DNA from: Blastobasis lacticolella | Lineage: Eukaryota; Arthropoda; Insecta; Lepidoptera; Blastobasidae | Reading direction: 5' to 3' | Length of the DNA: 64,000 nucleotides | Assembly: GCA_905147135.1 (NCBI GenBank) | Contig: LR990051.1 | Span: forward strand, 19,373,115 to 19,437,114 | In this document: positions 22,640-33,505 of the stretch, in pieces | How positions within the stretch are numbered: the first letter of the stretch is position 1 | How the letters are laid out: each line of letters opens with the position of its first letter | Made by a program: the position numbers and the translations under genes | The notes under the pieces: generated by a model | Seen by the model: only the letters and a program-made list of their open reading frames with translations | The model's database searches: none | Told to the model about the DNA's origin: nothing

Positions 22640-22890
22640 GCCCAATCATGTCAGATAAATATACGCCAACAACGATCATTCGCACCTTCGCGCGTGGAGC
22701 ACGCAAGGCACGCCGGCACGTGCGGCGTGTGGCGCGCAATGCACGCGCAGCACTGGCGCAGTCGGGGGATGGAGTGGCACCACGAGTCCACGAGGTTGGA
22801 AGCCTGAGGGATGGTTTAGATAGGCTCCATCTTCGGCTGCATCGGCGCTTTCCATCAGGTGAGACGGCGGTCAAACGATATGAAACAAAA
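22640..22890 (+). mobile_element. CpG-rich patch ending in a LINE 3' motif
   Basis: The 5' part (22680-22765) is very CpG-rich (GGCACGCCGGCACGTGCGGC). The 3' part gives HRRFPSGETAVKR, matching the LINE C-terminal motif LPTGEMADKK at 39780-40045. The 95-codon plus frame over it, rich in Arg/Ala, is probably retroelement-derived or chance. Confidence 0.45.
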
Positions 22891-22933
22891 AAATTTTTGG
22901 GGGCGTCGTTCGGTAAACCTTTCGGTAAACTTT

Positions 22934-22961
22934 GACGACTTGAGTGGTTCAGTGGTCAACA
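22934..22961 (+). mobile_element. SINE family F head, truncated
   Basis: GACGACTTGAGTGGTTCAGT then GGTCAAC matches the first 28 bases of 7048-7305 and stops abruptly at a LINE tail. Confidence 0.65.
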
Positions 22962-23160
22962 AATCAAATCAAATCAATCAAATCAAAATTTCTTTATTGA
23001 TTAGGACAATAAATATCTCTTTCAATCGTCAAAAATGAGGGGGATAGGAAAGTAGGAAGGAAACACACAGTGACACGCTGACCGCCCTATGACCGTAGAT
23101 AAACGTATCCCTCGGCAACCGAACCGTGCTCGACAATGCCAGGCAGAGCCGGAACGCTAT
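22962..23160 (-). mobile_element. LINE 3' end with TTTGATT-repeat tail
   Basis: The minus strand ends AAAGAAATTTTGATTTGATT, then further TTTGATT units, a tail seen in CR1/Jockey-type LINEs. Upstream on that strand a frame reads SVPALPGIVEHGSVAEGYVY and stops soon after. It abuts a truncated SINE head, so a nested insertion is likely. Confidence 0.55.
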
Positions 23161-23399
23161 ATTATATTACGATTACGCTATAGTATATTATAGTATAATT
23201 AAGAAAAAACCACCTAAAACTACAGCAAGAGTAAGCCAGTCCACCAAGGCAGCACCCGTTCACGAGTATAACGCAGGGCCCAGCCATCGTCCAATTCAAC
23301 CATATTTGAGGGAAAAGAGCGACCCGGCCCCCACGCCACCGCCAGACAGACTTTTAAGTGAGCGTGCATTACTCATGCTGTATGTGGTAGGTAGTCGCT

Positions 23400-23626
23400 A
23401 CCACCCTACTCTATCCTATCCCTTCCCTATCGCTACCTTACCCCTACCCTATCCTACCATTGCCTTAACCCTACCCTACCACTACCTTACCCCTACCCTA
23501 CCACTATCTTACCCCGACCCTACCACTATCTTACCCCTACCCAACCCTATACTACCTTACCTCTATCTTGCACCAACCCTACCCTACCCTACCCCTACTC
23601 TAACTACTACCCTACCCCTACCCTAG
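23400..23626 (+). repeat. Degenerate CCCTAC-type array
   Basis: About 225 bases of TACCCCTACCCTACCACTAC-like units. It lies immediately beyond the 3' UTR of the minus-strand LINE and on that strand reads GGGTAGGGTAG, so it may be an expanded 3' microsatellite tail. It gives rise to a false proline/tyrosine-rich open frame. Confidence 0.85.
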
Positions 23627-23639
23627 CGCAGACAGGAGA

Positions 23640-26138
23640 CACCATGTGTGGGAGAGGAAGGAAAATTAACGCCGCTTCCAAGGTGGTTCTCCGTGGGGAA
23701 AAGAAACGGCAAGAAACCCACAGAGCCTACGTTAATTCTTTTTTTTTTTAAACATGTCTTATGTACTAATACATTATTTGTCCTATATACTATCTTAAAA
23801 GTAAATACCTGTATAGAACAGCAGTTCAGTCCCATGGACTTTTGTCATTTACATATTCAGATATACTATAATAACTTTTTTGACATAATTTGTTTTTTAT
23901 AGCGACTTTAAATTTATTCAATGGTAAATTCTGAATATCTGTTGGAACCTTATTATAAAAGCGTACACATTGACCCATAAATGATTTGTGGACTTTGGCT
24001 AGACGACAAGCACCAGCAACAAGCTTATCTTTATTTCTCGTATTAATATTATGAACATCACTATTCTTCTTAAATAAGTGTAAATTTTTATGAACATACA
24101 TTAAGTTCTCATATATATATTGTGACGGCATTGTCATTATATCAATATTCCTGAATTTATCTCTTAGTGAAGTTCTAGGTCTCAATTGATAAATCGCGCG
24201 AATAGCCCTTTTCTGCAATACAAATACATTGTGCCAGTCGGCAGCGTGTCCCCACAGCAGTATGCCATAGGCCATAATACTGTGGAAATAACTAAAGTAA
24301 ACTAATCTTGCTGTAGCCTCGTCAGAAATACCCCGTATTTTCTTTACAGCATATGCTGCAGAACTTAGCCGTTTCGCCAATTTATCAATGTGAGGACCCC
24401 ATTGCAATTTATTATCCAGAGTAAAGCCTAAAAATACAGTAGAATCAACAAGATTCAAATTTTCGCCTTTTATTTGTACATTAGTGGGCACTGATCTAAC
24501 ATTTGGCAAAGAGAATTTTATACATTTTGTTTTCTTGCCATTCAGTAATAAATTATTAACCGTAAACCAGTTTACCACTTCTGCAATAGCCTTGTTCACG
24601 TCTTCATATGTTAATTGTTGTCTTTTTACTTTAAACACTAAAGATGTATCGTCCGCGAACAAGACAATTTCATGGGTATCTTTTACAAAGTACGGTAAGT
24701 CATTTACATAAACAAGAAACAAAAACGGGCCCAAAATAGATCCCTGGGGGACACCCATAGAGACAACAGACCCCATAGATCTCTCTCCGTTTACATCAAC
24801 TTTTTGAATTCTATGACTCAAGTATGAATTTAGCAAGTTTAGGGCCAAGTCTTTTATTCCATAATGTTGTAATTTCCTGACCAAAATATCATGATTAACG
24901 CAATCAAAGGCTTTGGATAAATCACAGAAAACCCCCAAGGCATCACGGGATTCCTCCCAGGCCCCAAAGATATGTTTAATAAGTTCAACACCTGCATCAG
25001 CTGTTGACCTCCATGATTACCTCCATAAAAATGAGCCTTTAGTTGATTTAATATGATTCTTTCAAATATTTTACTTAGAGTCGGTAAAATTGAAACTGGT
25101 CTAAAATTTGTAGGATCCGTTGTATTACCAGTTTTCAACAATGGAATAACTTTACTGTGCTTCATCAGGTCAGGAAATTCACCATTATCAACACAATTAT
25201 TAAATATATTCGCTAAGTGGACAGCAATAACATCAATTACAGAGCTAATAATTTTTACTGACATACCATCAATGTCGGCAGTTGCTTTCATTTTTATGGT
25301 TTTAAAAGCCTTAACTATATCTTGAGGTGTTGCATGCTCGAACTTAAAATCGACGACACTCTCGGGTACATTTTGTTTTAACAAGGATTCAGCGAGAGCA
25401 GGAGACGAATTTAAGGATTTTGTAGTTGACACTGGAATGTCTGTAAAAAATTTATTGAATGCCTCCGCAACTTCCGAGTTTTTGGTAACAACATTATCAT
25501 TTATCTTTAAACTGTACTTAGTATCGCGATTTGTTACTTTTCCAGTTTCACTATTTATTATCTGCCATGTGGATTTTACTACATCTGTGCTATTTTTTAG
25601 TTTGTGTTTAACGAAATTCGATTTAGCTGTAGCACAAACGCGTTTAAATAACTTCGAATAATGTTTAACATACTCAGCAAATTCTACGCTATTATTATAC
25701 GCCCGTTCTGCATAGAGCTCATATAATTTATTTCTACTCTTATGTATTCCTGCTGTCGCCCAATCGCTAAACATAAGTTTGCTGTTTACTGCCTTCACCT
25801 TTGGTTTGAATATACTATTACTTTCAGTTTTTGTCATGTGTAAAACTGAATTATAATATTCATTTGTATCATCAAAATACTTTAAATTAGATGATTTCTC
25901 TATAATGTTATTTCTAAAACTGTTTAGACGGTTGTTGTTAATTGGTACAATTTTAATAGTATTTTTTGTTTCTTTCCTCATATTAACATTAAACACAGCT
26001 AATTGACCACAATGATCGGATTGTAATTTGTTTATTACAGACTGGCTACATGCCTGGATATCACAAAAAATGTTGTCTAGACAAGTTGATGTAGTACTTG
26101 TTATTCTAGTAGGCTCTAAAAATAAGTTGATTAAAACA
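23640..26138 (-). mobile_element. CR1/Jockey-superfamily LINE, 5' truncated
   Basis: A 2.5-kb non-LTR retrotransposon copy on the minus strand: endonuclease end (26138 to about 26010), linker, reverse transcriptase (about 25300-24400), C-terminal region to 23826, then about 190 bases of 3' UTR. The FADDTSL and GVPQGSILGP motifs point to the CR1/L2/Daphne-like group rather than RTE. It is flanked at the 5' break by SINE F at 26139 and at the 3' end by the CCCTAC array. It is the only long coding region in the window. Confidence 0.9.
23826..26138 (-). pseudogene. LINE ORF2: endonuclease end plus reverse transcriptase
   Basis: The frame enters at 26138 with VLINLFLEPTRITSTTSTCL and then DNIFCDI, followed by the catalytic SDH of the AP-type endonuclease (SDHCGQLAVF, about 26010). 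It is open without a stop to about 25020. A frameshift falls between about 25005 and 25025, in an imperfect local duplication of ACCTCCAT. The reading then continues in the second frame with VFCDLSKAFDCVNHDIL (RT box with the first catalytic Asp), GVPQGSILGPFLF, FADDTSLVF (catalytic Asp pair, about 24650) and LGFTLDNKLQWGPHIDKLAK, ending KSPWD at 23826. About 770 codons of the usual 900-1000 survive. The small number of lesions implies a fairly recent insertion, but the protein cannot be made intact. Confidence 0.9.
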
Positions 26139-26345
26139 GGTCCCGGGTTCGATTCCCGGCCGGGCAGAAATTAAAATGATGAATTTTAATTTCTGTTACG
26201 GGTCTGGGTGTTCTATAAGTATGTATTTAAAAAAAAGTATGTAAGTAGTTTGTCAGTAATCTAGCACACATAACATAAGCTTTGCTTACTTTGGGGCTAG
26301 ATGGCGCTGTGTGAATTTGTCCACGATCATTTATTTATTCATTTA
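26139..26345 (+). mobile_element. SINE family F, 5' truncated, perfect B box
   Basis: It begins at TCCCGGGTTCGATTCCCGGC, which contains an intact RNA polymerase III B box, then the F body and a TTTATTTATTCATTTA tail. The A-box part is missing. The break coincides with the 5' end of the LINE, so the join may mark a rearrangement. Confidence 0.85.
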
Positions 26346-26665
26346 ATAAATATTGTCATTCCATGTGAAATCTTGACATTACTTGGACTAATCGTTGAAT
26401 TGGGCCGATCGTGACGTGCCACGGGATATCGTTTGCAATGTATTGAATTCTTGTTAGGTTAGTATTGTGAGAAAGCGCCTAGAAAGCCCGCAAAGCGAAT
26501 CTCCGTCAACTCCGGCCATGTCGAAATGATGTACTTAGACAGATCTTGAGCAGACCCATTCCACAATTGACCTACCTACGATAGACATATGTTACCTAAT
26601 AATATTTAATCGTCAATTGTACAACAAAGTAGATAGAGATCAGTTTTGCATCGTATAAACTGACT
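26346..26665. other. No supported gene
   Basis: Nothing recognised. Confidence 0.3.
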
Positions 26666-26823
26666 GGTAATCTTGGCGTTACTGTCCCGGTTGTGCTCTA
26701 GCATGCGGAGGCCCGGGTTCCATCTTGACCATGATATAGGATTTGGCAGATCAGGTAATTACAATAGAGCGACTGCTATCTGAACTCCGTAACCCTGTTA
26801 ACAGGGTAACCTGTCGGATTGGA
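26666..26823 (-). mobile_element. SINE family E, 3' half
   Basis: It carries AATCTTGGCGTTACTGTCCC to AACCCTGTTAACAGGGTAAC; the head half is absent. The local CCTGTTAACAGG is a palindrome common to family E copies. Confidence 0.75.
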
Positions 26824-26895
26824 GCATCGAATAACTGACTAACATAATATTTATAAATAGGTACATAAACCTGTTAGTACCTATTACAAAAGAGT

Positions 26896-26984
26896 TTCCG
26901 CGGGCCATAGAAGCGAAGCATTGGATGTATTGTTATCGCTGAGTCGGAAACCGGGCGAACTGGACAAACAAGAGTAGAAAGGTG
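26896..26984 (+). mobile_element. RTE-like LINE C-terminal scrap (RPKKR type)
   Basis: GAAGCGAAGCATTGGATG, ATCGCTGAGTCGGA and ACCGGGCGAACTGGACAA parallel the sequence at 61335-61512, with internal deletion. Confidence 0.45.
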
Positions 26985-27119
26985 AATTTAGACAGAACTT
27001 GAAATAATCGCAAGAATCTTAAGGTTGAGAAATTATGCTCGATAAAAAGAAAACTCGCCTGTATTCTATGGAGTAGTCTTCGTTAATTAATTGTTTAATG
27101 ACCGTACTGCATGGACCGT

Positions 27120-27310
27120 CCCAATCCAGGTATGCATACCTCTCCGCGCAATAAATCCCTGTCCCGCCCCGCCCACGTCCAAACAATGTGTTCTGGGATC
27201 TCCAGCGGATTTAGCTCACCTTTACCGCGGCCAATAAATCGCGGACGCTTCGCGGCGCGCGCGCAGCCGGCGTGCTGGGAGCGCCGAGCGTGGTGCGGAT
27301 GCTGAGGGCC
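27120..27310 (+). other. CpG-rich island with GC-box-like motifs
   Basis: GTCCCGCCCCGCCCACG is GC-box-like, then CCAATAAATCGCGG and GACGCTTCGCGGCGCGCGCG. It is strongly CpG-rich against the AT-rich surroundings. It could be a promoter of an unseen gene or repeat-derived DNA; no exon is visible on either side. Confidence 0.45.
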
Positions 27311-27346
27311 GGATGATGAGCAATTTATACATACACTAGATGGCGC

Positions 27347-27455
27347 AGAGAGCGTCGGTAGCCGGGCGGTTGAGTATCCAACTCGTATGCGAGAGGTACC
27401 GGGTTCGATCTCGCTGCGGCCATGTACCAAAGACTCTTTTCTGAGTTATGTACAA
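27347..27455 (+). mobile_element. SINE family E head with good B box
   Basis: GAGCGTCGGTAGCCGGGCGG (A-box region) and GGTACCGGGTTCGATCTC (B box), then GCGGCCATGTACC and GACTCTTTTCTGAGTTATGT. This shows the tRNA-derived start of the family in plus orientation; the body is missing. Confidence 0.8.
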
Positions 27456-27542
27456 TGAAGAAAGATAGTGGGGAGGTAGGTAAATAATACCTATGTTAGT
27501 TTAAGTATATGTAAAGAAAGTAGTGTAATAATCAATAATAAT

Positions 27543-27645
27543 AATCTTGGAGTCAATATCCCTGTTGTGCCCTCGCGAGTGCCCGAAGACCTTCCAGACC
27601 GCAATCTGTGGTAGTCCAAATGCCTGCCTAGTCTAATAAAAAGAA
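27543..27645 (-). mobile_element. SINE E tail fragment plus LINE end debris
   Basis: ATCTTGGAGTCAATATCCCT and TGTGCCCTCGCGAG match the E tail in minus orientation. AATGCCTGCCTAGTCTAATA (27620-27639) matches the LINE 3' motif at 18995 and 56780. Confidence 0.5.
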
Positions 27646-27670
27646 ATGAGGAATGTATATATTACATGTT

Positions 27671-27930
27671 CAACGACATAGGCTCTAGAGTCGCAAAACT
27701 GAGGTGGCAATGGGCAGGCCATGTAACTCGCAGAACCGATGGCCGATGGGACGGATAGGTTCTGGAGTGGCGACCATGTACCGGAAATCGCAGCGTTGGA
27801 CGCCCCCCCCCCCCCGAGATAGACGTACGACGACATCCTGAAGATCGTGGAGGGAATGCAAGAGGTACAGAATCAAAGTCCTATGTTCAGTGGACGTCCT
27901 ACGGGTGACATGATGATGACTAAGATGATG
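27671..27930 (+). mobile_element. RTE-type LINE 3' fragment, copy 4
   Basis: The frame gives RWQWAGHVTRRTDGRWDG. A run of 13 C at 27803-27815 sits where copies 2 and 3 have AGGTGGACCG. The end has GTGACATGATGATGACTAAG. Homologous to copy 1 (5113-5340). Confidence 0.75.
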
Positions 27931-28398
27931 TTATTATTTTAATGTGGTCCCTGCCGGAACACTGCATAACCACATTTTATGAGGACGGAGTCATGGACCA
28001 GAACTAATAATTACAATGCAAATTTTTTTTACATACTTAAATTCCTATTTTATTTACAACAGGACCTAGCAAAACATGTATGTATGTATGTGTATGTTCA
28101 ATTATTGATGTCAATTTATACCTAGCCACTTAAAAATGTATACACACCATACCATATTAATCCATTCTATTTCTGCCTTCAAACAAGAAAAGCAAAGCTA
28201 CAAGATTAACACAGTAGCAACTCGACCAAGTTCCCCGACTAAACCCTCTGGAACCCACCTCCTTCCCGTAAAGGTATTCACAACACGGTCAAATATAACT
28301 TGTGAACCAAAACACGAGAACTCCCGGCAAAGGTAAATATAAACATTAATTATTTTCATATGTCGCGGCCGCAGCTGCCGGCCCGCCGTTTAGGCGGT
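27931..28398. other. No supported gene
   Basis: Contains ATGTATGTATGTATGTGTAT near 28077-28096. Otherwise unassigned. Confidence 0.35.
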
Positions 28399-28750
28399 CG
28401 CTCGCACGGCAATAATACATTTACGGCGAATATGAGCTCGCTTTGATGCTTACCGTGACTCAGCGAAAATGGCCACATTGTTTTTCGATGGTGGGGACTA
28501 GCATTTCTTTTTTTTAAGAGGTCGATTCTGTTGTTAAGAAATGCTAAATATGGTTTGTTTCGAACCTAAATCCACCACACCATTTATATGATATAGATCT
28601 AAGGCATGGTTCAAGTTCGCTCGCGCGGCAATTTGATGCCTACGGCGACTCAGAAAAAGTAGCTACATTGTTTTTCGATGTTGCGAACTAGCTTTTATTT
28701 CTCGTGGAGTGCTCGGTTTTGTTGATTAAATGCTAAAGTGTGGTTCAATC
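28399..28750 (+). repeat. Diverged tandem duplication
   Basis: Two copies, 28399-28562 and 28618-28750, share CGCTCGC.CGGCAAT, ACATTGTTTTTCGATG, GAACTAGC/GGACTAGC and ATGCTAAA.TATGGTT. They are about 220 bases apart in the same orientation. No coding capacity. Confidence 0.65.
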
Positions 28751-29616
28751 CAAATAACGCGGTATGATACCATATTGCAAAATTAAATATTTAACAATAA
28801 TTAATGTTTGAAATTTTTGTTGTTAAAATATTGCTAAAAATCACTTAGTTTCTGTTACTGTCACTATCAAACATACGTAGTTTGATAAACTGTTCGATTT
28901 TACTTCCAAACGTTACTCTTCCAAGACTCTCTCAATATACAAAACCCGCTCCTCCTTCACCCAAGCGTACCTAATCCGCTTTGAAAACACTTTTAACATC
29001 AAATAGATACCTGCGGATCTTACCCTTTAATCTTAAGCGCGAAACAAGTTTCATAATCAAATTAACTTATCTACCAGCTATGGCGGACCTCAACACAACG
29101 AAGTTACGAGTTGGAAGCCACCTTGCACCATGCCAATGTAATTACCGACCCTTATCTTAGAGCCCTCGGTACCTCCCCGTTATCAGGTGAAACTTTTGGG
29201 GCAAATTGAAAATTTTACGACGCCCGATCCTCTGGGAGTGTTGCCAGGTTTCGTTGGAGAAATCTTACATAGGTTGAGTATGAAATTCGAATCAGAATTG
29301 CACTAAGTAGGTGATAACACTGGAATTTGAGGTTCGATTGTCTAAATATGGGGTGCTAGTAGTCAGAAGCAAACGCCCAAACAAAAGCTCGCAATAAGTT
29401 CAAAGCTCGATTAAGAAAAGCTTAAAATTACTAAAAATTCGATTGAAGAAGAACAGCCTCTCTTGTCTTGACACAATCATTGGTGGTTACCGGTTAGACG
29501 TCTGTCGTCTCTGTGGATATCGTCTGGATAGATATCGCATTGTTGCAAGTGTTTCGGTTTGGAGGATAAGGTAGCTAGCACAATTACAGGCAAGAGACAT
29601 ATCATCTTAATTCTCA
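28751..29616. other. No supported gene; family C remnant at the end
   Basis: The end of this stretch (29580-29616) has CAATTACAGGCAAGAGACAT, a family C remnant interrupted by the next MITE. The rest is unassigned. Confidence 0.4.
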
Positions 29617-29748
29617 TGCGCTGTTAATCCAATTGGCAACGGTTGTGTGACCATAGTCGTGTGACGGGCGGTGTTGAGGTCTCCTATTGGTCGGACGACG
29701 TCCGTCGTAAGACCATGGTCGCACGACCGTTGCTAATTAGGACAGCGC
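29617..29748. mobile_element. Palindromic MITE, family H, copy 2
   Basis: GCGCTGTTAATCCAATTGGC at the left and TGCTAATTAGGACAGCGC at the right, with the centre GACGACGTCCGTCGT. It interrupts a family C repeat: uninterrupted copies read CTTATTCCTCACTGTG, whereas here CTCA occurs on both sides (29613-29616 and 29749-29752), consistent with a 3-4-base target duplication. Confidence 0.8.
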
Positions 29749-29799
29749 CTCACAGTGAAAACGTGCCTCCGGTCAGTTTTGTAATTTATATTACATCTA

Positions 29800-30015
29800 T
29801 CTATACTGGTATAAATTAAAGTCGCTTTCCGCGTCTGTCTGTCTGTATGTGTGTATGTGTGTATGTATTTCCGCTAACTCCTCATAAACCACGCAACGTA
29901 TTCGATTATATATGTTTAATACGTGCATATTATAGGAAAGTAAAGTCGAGAAAATTCGTGCGAAGCTGGGGTGAACATACATAAAAACTAAGTGCGTGCA
30001 GTCATAGATTTTCCC
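29800..30015 (+). mobile_element. Helitron-like repeat, 5' part
   Basis: AAAGTCGCTTTCCGCGTCTG, then TCTGTCTGTATGTGTGTATG and ACCACGCAACGTATTCGATT. The opening is shared with 60640-60757 (CAAAGTCGCTTCCCG), whose other end is CTAGT. The terminus is not preserved here. Confidence 0.45.
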
Positions 30016-30479
30016 TCCCCACACCCTCTTCGTGCCTGGGCTTAAAAAATGTCGAAATACGCAAAAACCACCTAATCTGGCAACCCAGCTGTGTTGAGAA
30101 TTAATTGTGTTATCAAATATTAATGCTGTATCTTGGCGCGTTAATTACCGCCAGAGTTTTAGCAGTTTTCCGCGAGCCCGCCCCTGGCAATTTATATCTG
30201 TTTTTGAAGATTCTGTGCCCGATATCTCGACTATTTGCAATTGATTTATTTGTCCCTGGCTTTAGTTATTAATACATACATACCGTCCGGCCATTTTCAC
30301 ATAGGGTTAGGGAGAGACGACTTTGTTCCACTTGCTACGGTACTGATTAATTTCTCTCTTCTTCCACATTCATCAACCTTTTCATACATATCATAGCGTA
30401 GTAATGAGACAGAAAACTTGCAGTTTGCTATTACTGTGTCCATTGCGGGCGCTGCGGGTTTGATAACAAATAATAAAAT
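30016..30479. other. No supported gene
   Basis: Nothing recognised. Confidence 0.3.
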
Positions 30480-30625
30480 AAGGTTTCTGTCGTTAGTACA
30501 GAAACCAAAATTGAATAGACTCGTAATTTAAAATTCATCATTTCAACTGCTCTGCCGGATATCAAACCCGGGACCAATTCCATGGCAGACCGGCCTGTTA
30601 ACCACTGAACCACTCAGCTCGTCAG
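30480..30625 (-). mobile_element. SINE family F, head and start of body
   Basis: On the minus strand: GAGCTGAGTGGTTCAGTGGT (A-box region), GGTCCCGGGTTTGATATCCG (B box), then GAAATGATGAATTTTAAATT. The body beyond about 30480 diverges from the F consensus. Confidence 0.7.
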
Positions 30626-32606
30626 CTATTGTACAGTATATACATAAAAGTACAGTCATCAAAGTGTTCTCACTAAGTATAAATACAAAAAAGGCATAAT
30701 TTTATGTCCGCCGCCACCCTCGACGTTCCGAAATGCGCTGGATATTTCGGTCCCGCCGGGTCCCGGCCACCACCTGGTTATTGTGATATTTATTAATAGC
30801 AACAATTGCTTCATGCATGTTACAGCCTGTATCGAATTGCATATGGATAATACGTGGGTATATGCTGAGCTGAGAGCGTTGGTGGAAGGCAACACGCCAG
30901 TGAAACTATACATTGGACCCTATTTTTGAACCCCTCTTCTCAGATCCAATGGTTCTTAAGTTTTGGTATGAAATGTGTTTTTCTTAATTGGCATGAAACA
31001 TTCAATACCTTTCTTATTATATTGGCAACATCGAAAGCGAACGGTTCAAATTTAAAACGGTCAGTGCATCAAAATATGTAATTTTTAATTCCGAAAATCA
31101 AATTTGTAAACCTTTCGATTCGAGGCGAGCGATTAAAAAATGGAGCCCTGGTATTGCAAAGTCTATAGACATCGGTAACAGTATACCACCGCACTCTTAC
31201 CTTAGTTATATACACTTGTGTGTCGTGTGTTGTTGTTACATTGGACCGATGCCCGATAACACTACAATTTTTTTTTCTGGATGACCTACCTATCTAGTAA
31301 GTAGAAAATTATAATTACAATCTAGCCTAAAGACTAATAAGTAATTTGAATTTAACATAATTTGCTAAGCAAACTTATATTACTTTTAACTTTATACTAC
31401 AATGGTAAAATAATAATCTCTCTGGCGTTTAGGAACCGAAGAAAAGACAAACGATGCCCTATGTCAGTCATGTTTTACGCTACCATAGAGAGAAAAAAAT
31501 ACAATTGCTACAATGCTAGTGTTATGGGGACCTTTGCATCAGGAGTGACCAGGAGTAAACAGTTGAAGTTTAGACGAAGTGCTTTTTGTTACGGATGTTT
31601 AGTATATAGTTATGTTTAGTTTTATAGTTTGACATTGCGACTTGAATTTAAACATTATTGATAAAATAAAAGTATTCAAATGGTTAAAAAATATTGTAAT
31701 CGCTACATTAAGTATTATCGTTCATCATCATCACTAGAGCGGTCAATCTGGCTTCTGTTTTGACTATTCCAATATAAGCAATGCTTACCAACTAGAATAC
31801 TAGTCGCAAAATACGACCTTACTCGTACTTGGCTTGCACACACCGAACTAATCCTAAACAATCCCAAATTTCAATTACATTCAGTTCACATGCCGTGTTC
31901 TGGAACTGGATATAACCGGTAAGTTGGTACAGTCGCGATCACAAATAAAGATGTTAAATTTAGAGGCGTGCGGTCGGCGCACCTGGCGCCGCGACGCTGC
32001 CTGCATCCACGCTTTGTTTCCGATTGTACCCCTACATGTGAGTGGGAATGTATGGAGCTGTTAGAAGATATTTAATAATTATTGTAATGAAAAGTTATCT
32101 ACGATTTTTTCACTGAAATTTATTTACTCCAATGCAGCGTAGTTCTAGTGGAACTCATTTTGGGACCTATGTGTTTATAGTGACAAATTTATTGGAAATA
32201 TATCGTTCAAGAAGTCATTTCAATTTATCTACTTACCTGGCAAGCTTTTGACTTTTACTTAATCATATTTAATAGAACCAACCGTTGCATATGACAGCAT
32301 AACCAATATCTCGGCGGTAGAGCGTTTTCTACAAACGCACATTTTCTATATTGTGGTCTCCAACCCAAGATAAGACTAGAGTGGAGTGGAATTCTCTCGA
32401 CAGATTTATGTTTTTATTAATATAAAAAGCATGTATCACGGTTGTGCTCTTATACAATGGCGCGCGGATCAAAACCACGGGGACGGCTAAGTATGAAATA
32501 AAATTATACACTCTTGGTGACAATATTTGAAGTCGTCGGTAAAAATACCGAATACAGTTAATTACTGACTATAATCTAGCTTATGAAATTAAAAATAATA
32601 AAGATA
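30626..32606. other. Two-kilobase stretch with no supported gene
   Basis: No repeat family or exon recognised. The short GC-rich segment at 31975-32015 (GGCGCACCTGGCGCCGCGAC) contains a small palindrome. Confidence 0.35.
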
Positions 32607-32690
32607 CACTCTTTTATACCACTAAGTTCGCAACAAGCGTACGGCTCACATGACAAGCAGTTACCGTGCAGCACCAGAGGTTCTTTTTAA
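32607..32690 (-). mobile_element. LINE 3' end fragment, family B
   Basis: TTTTATACCACTAAGTTCGC and CATGACAAGCAGTTACCG match 37244-37583 and 52010-52210; the coding side is lost. Confidence 0.5.
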
Positions 32691-33394
32691 ACACAAAAGG
32701 CTGAAACGAAGTAACATACCGATACTAAGTAATAGATTCTCGTGAAATAACCAGCTGTTGCAACAAAGAGAAAGTCGTGAAGGAAAGTAACGCTCATTTA
32801 CAATATATTGCCAGATAAGAATCTGTCAGAGGGGTGACTTATAATTTTTAAACAGATAACAAAAAAGGTAGGTATTCCATAACTAAAAATGTGGTAACAA
32901 CCGCTCCATAACCTTTCCCAAAGTCGATCCATGTGTATTTATTCCTTTACAACACGGAGACCGTGATACTAACTTCTTTCAAAGTGCCGTTCGGGAACGG
33001 TAACCCGTTGCGGGTCCAATTGCTGGGCTATTTTTATTTATGGGAACACCTCCTTTTGCGGTTATTGTGCGATTTTATTAATGCTGTATTGGGGATATTT
33101 TTGTTGTATGGGATTTTAAGTAGCGAAGTGAGAAGAGGGATGTTATAAATTTGAAAATAATGTCTTTATGTGACATACAGATACTCTTCAAACTTAGCTG
33201 CAAAGGTCTACCTGGCAGTTCTGGAATCAGTTGATAGACGCGTCAAAAAACTGATTGACAATCTCGTTTTGCTGAAATGGAATCTCCAGGTCAGCGTATC
33301 ATACCTATATTTACGACATTACTCCTATGCGCACTCAGCATTTTTCTTACACTTTTCTGTTGCGGACGACAAGGGAACTCGCTGCCTGCACTTG
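32691..33394. other. No supported gene
   Basis: Unassigned. Confidence 0.3.
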
Positions 33395-33500
33395 TTTTCC
33401 CTGAGGGCTACAACTTGGATCTCTTTTATACAGGAGTGAATAGGTACGCTCCATCAGGTGAGATGGCAGTCAAATACCTGACTATTTTCTACATAATATA
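33395..33500 (+). mobile_element. LINE C-terminal scrap (SGEMA type)
   Basis: The frame gives RYAPSGEMAVKYL at 33443-33481, matching the HRYLPTGEMADKK motif at 39780-40045. The preceding sequence has no clear match. Confidence 0.45.
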
Positions 33501-33505
33501 AAACT

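Noticed and set aside
22575..22935. Arg/Ala-rich open frames on both strands
   Set aside because: A product of CpG-rich composition; the 3' part is a LINE C-terminal motif.
159..23626. GGGTAG/CCCTAC arrays as telomeric repeats
   Set aside because: Insect telomeres are normally TTAGG. These units are degenerate and internal, and one lies at a LINE 3' end.
23126..23626. 166-codon proline/tyrosine-rich protein
   Set aside because: The second half is translation of the CCCTAC array and the start is unsupported.
26139..26165. A tRNA gene, suggested by the intact B box GGTTCGATTCCC
   Set aside because: No A box or acceptor stem; the sequence continues into the SINE F body.
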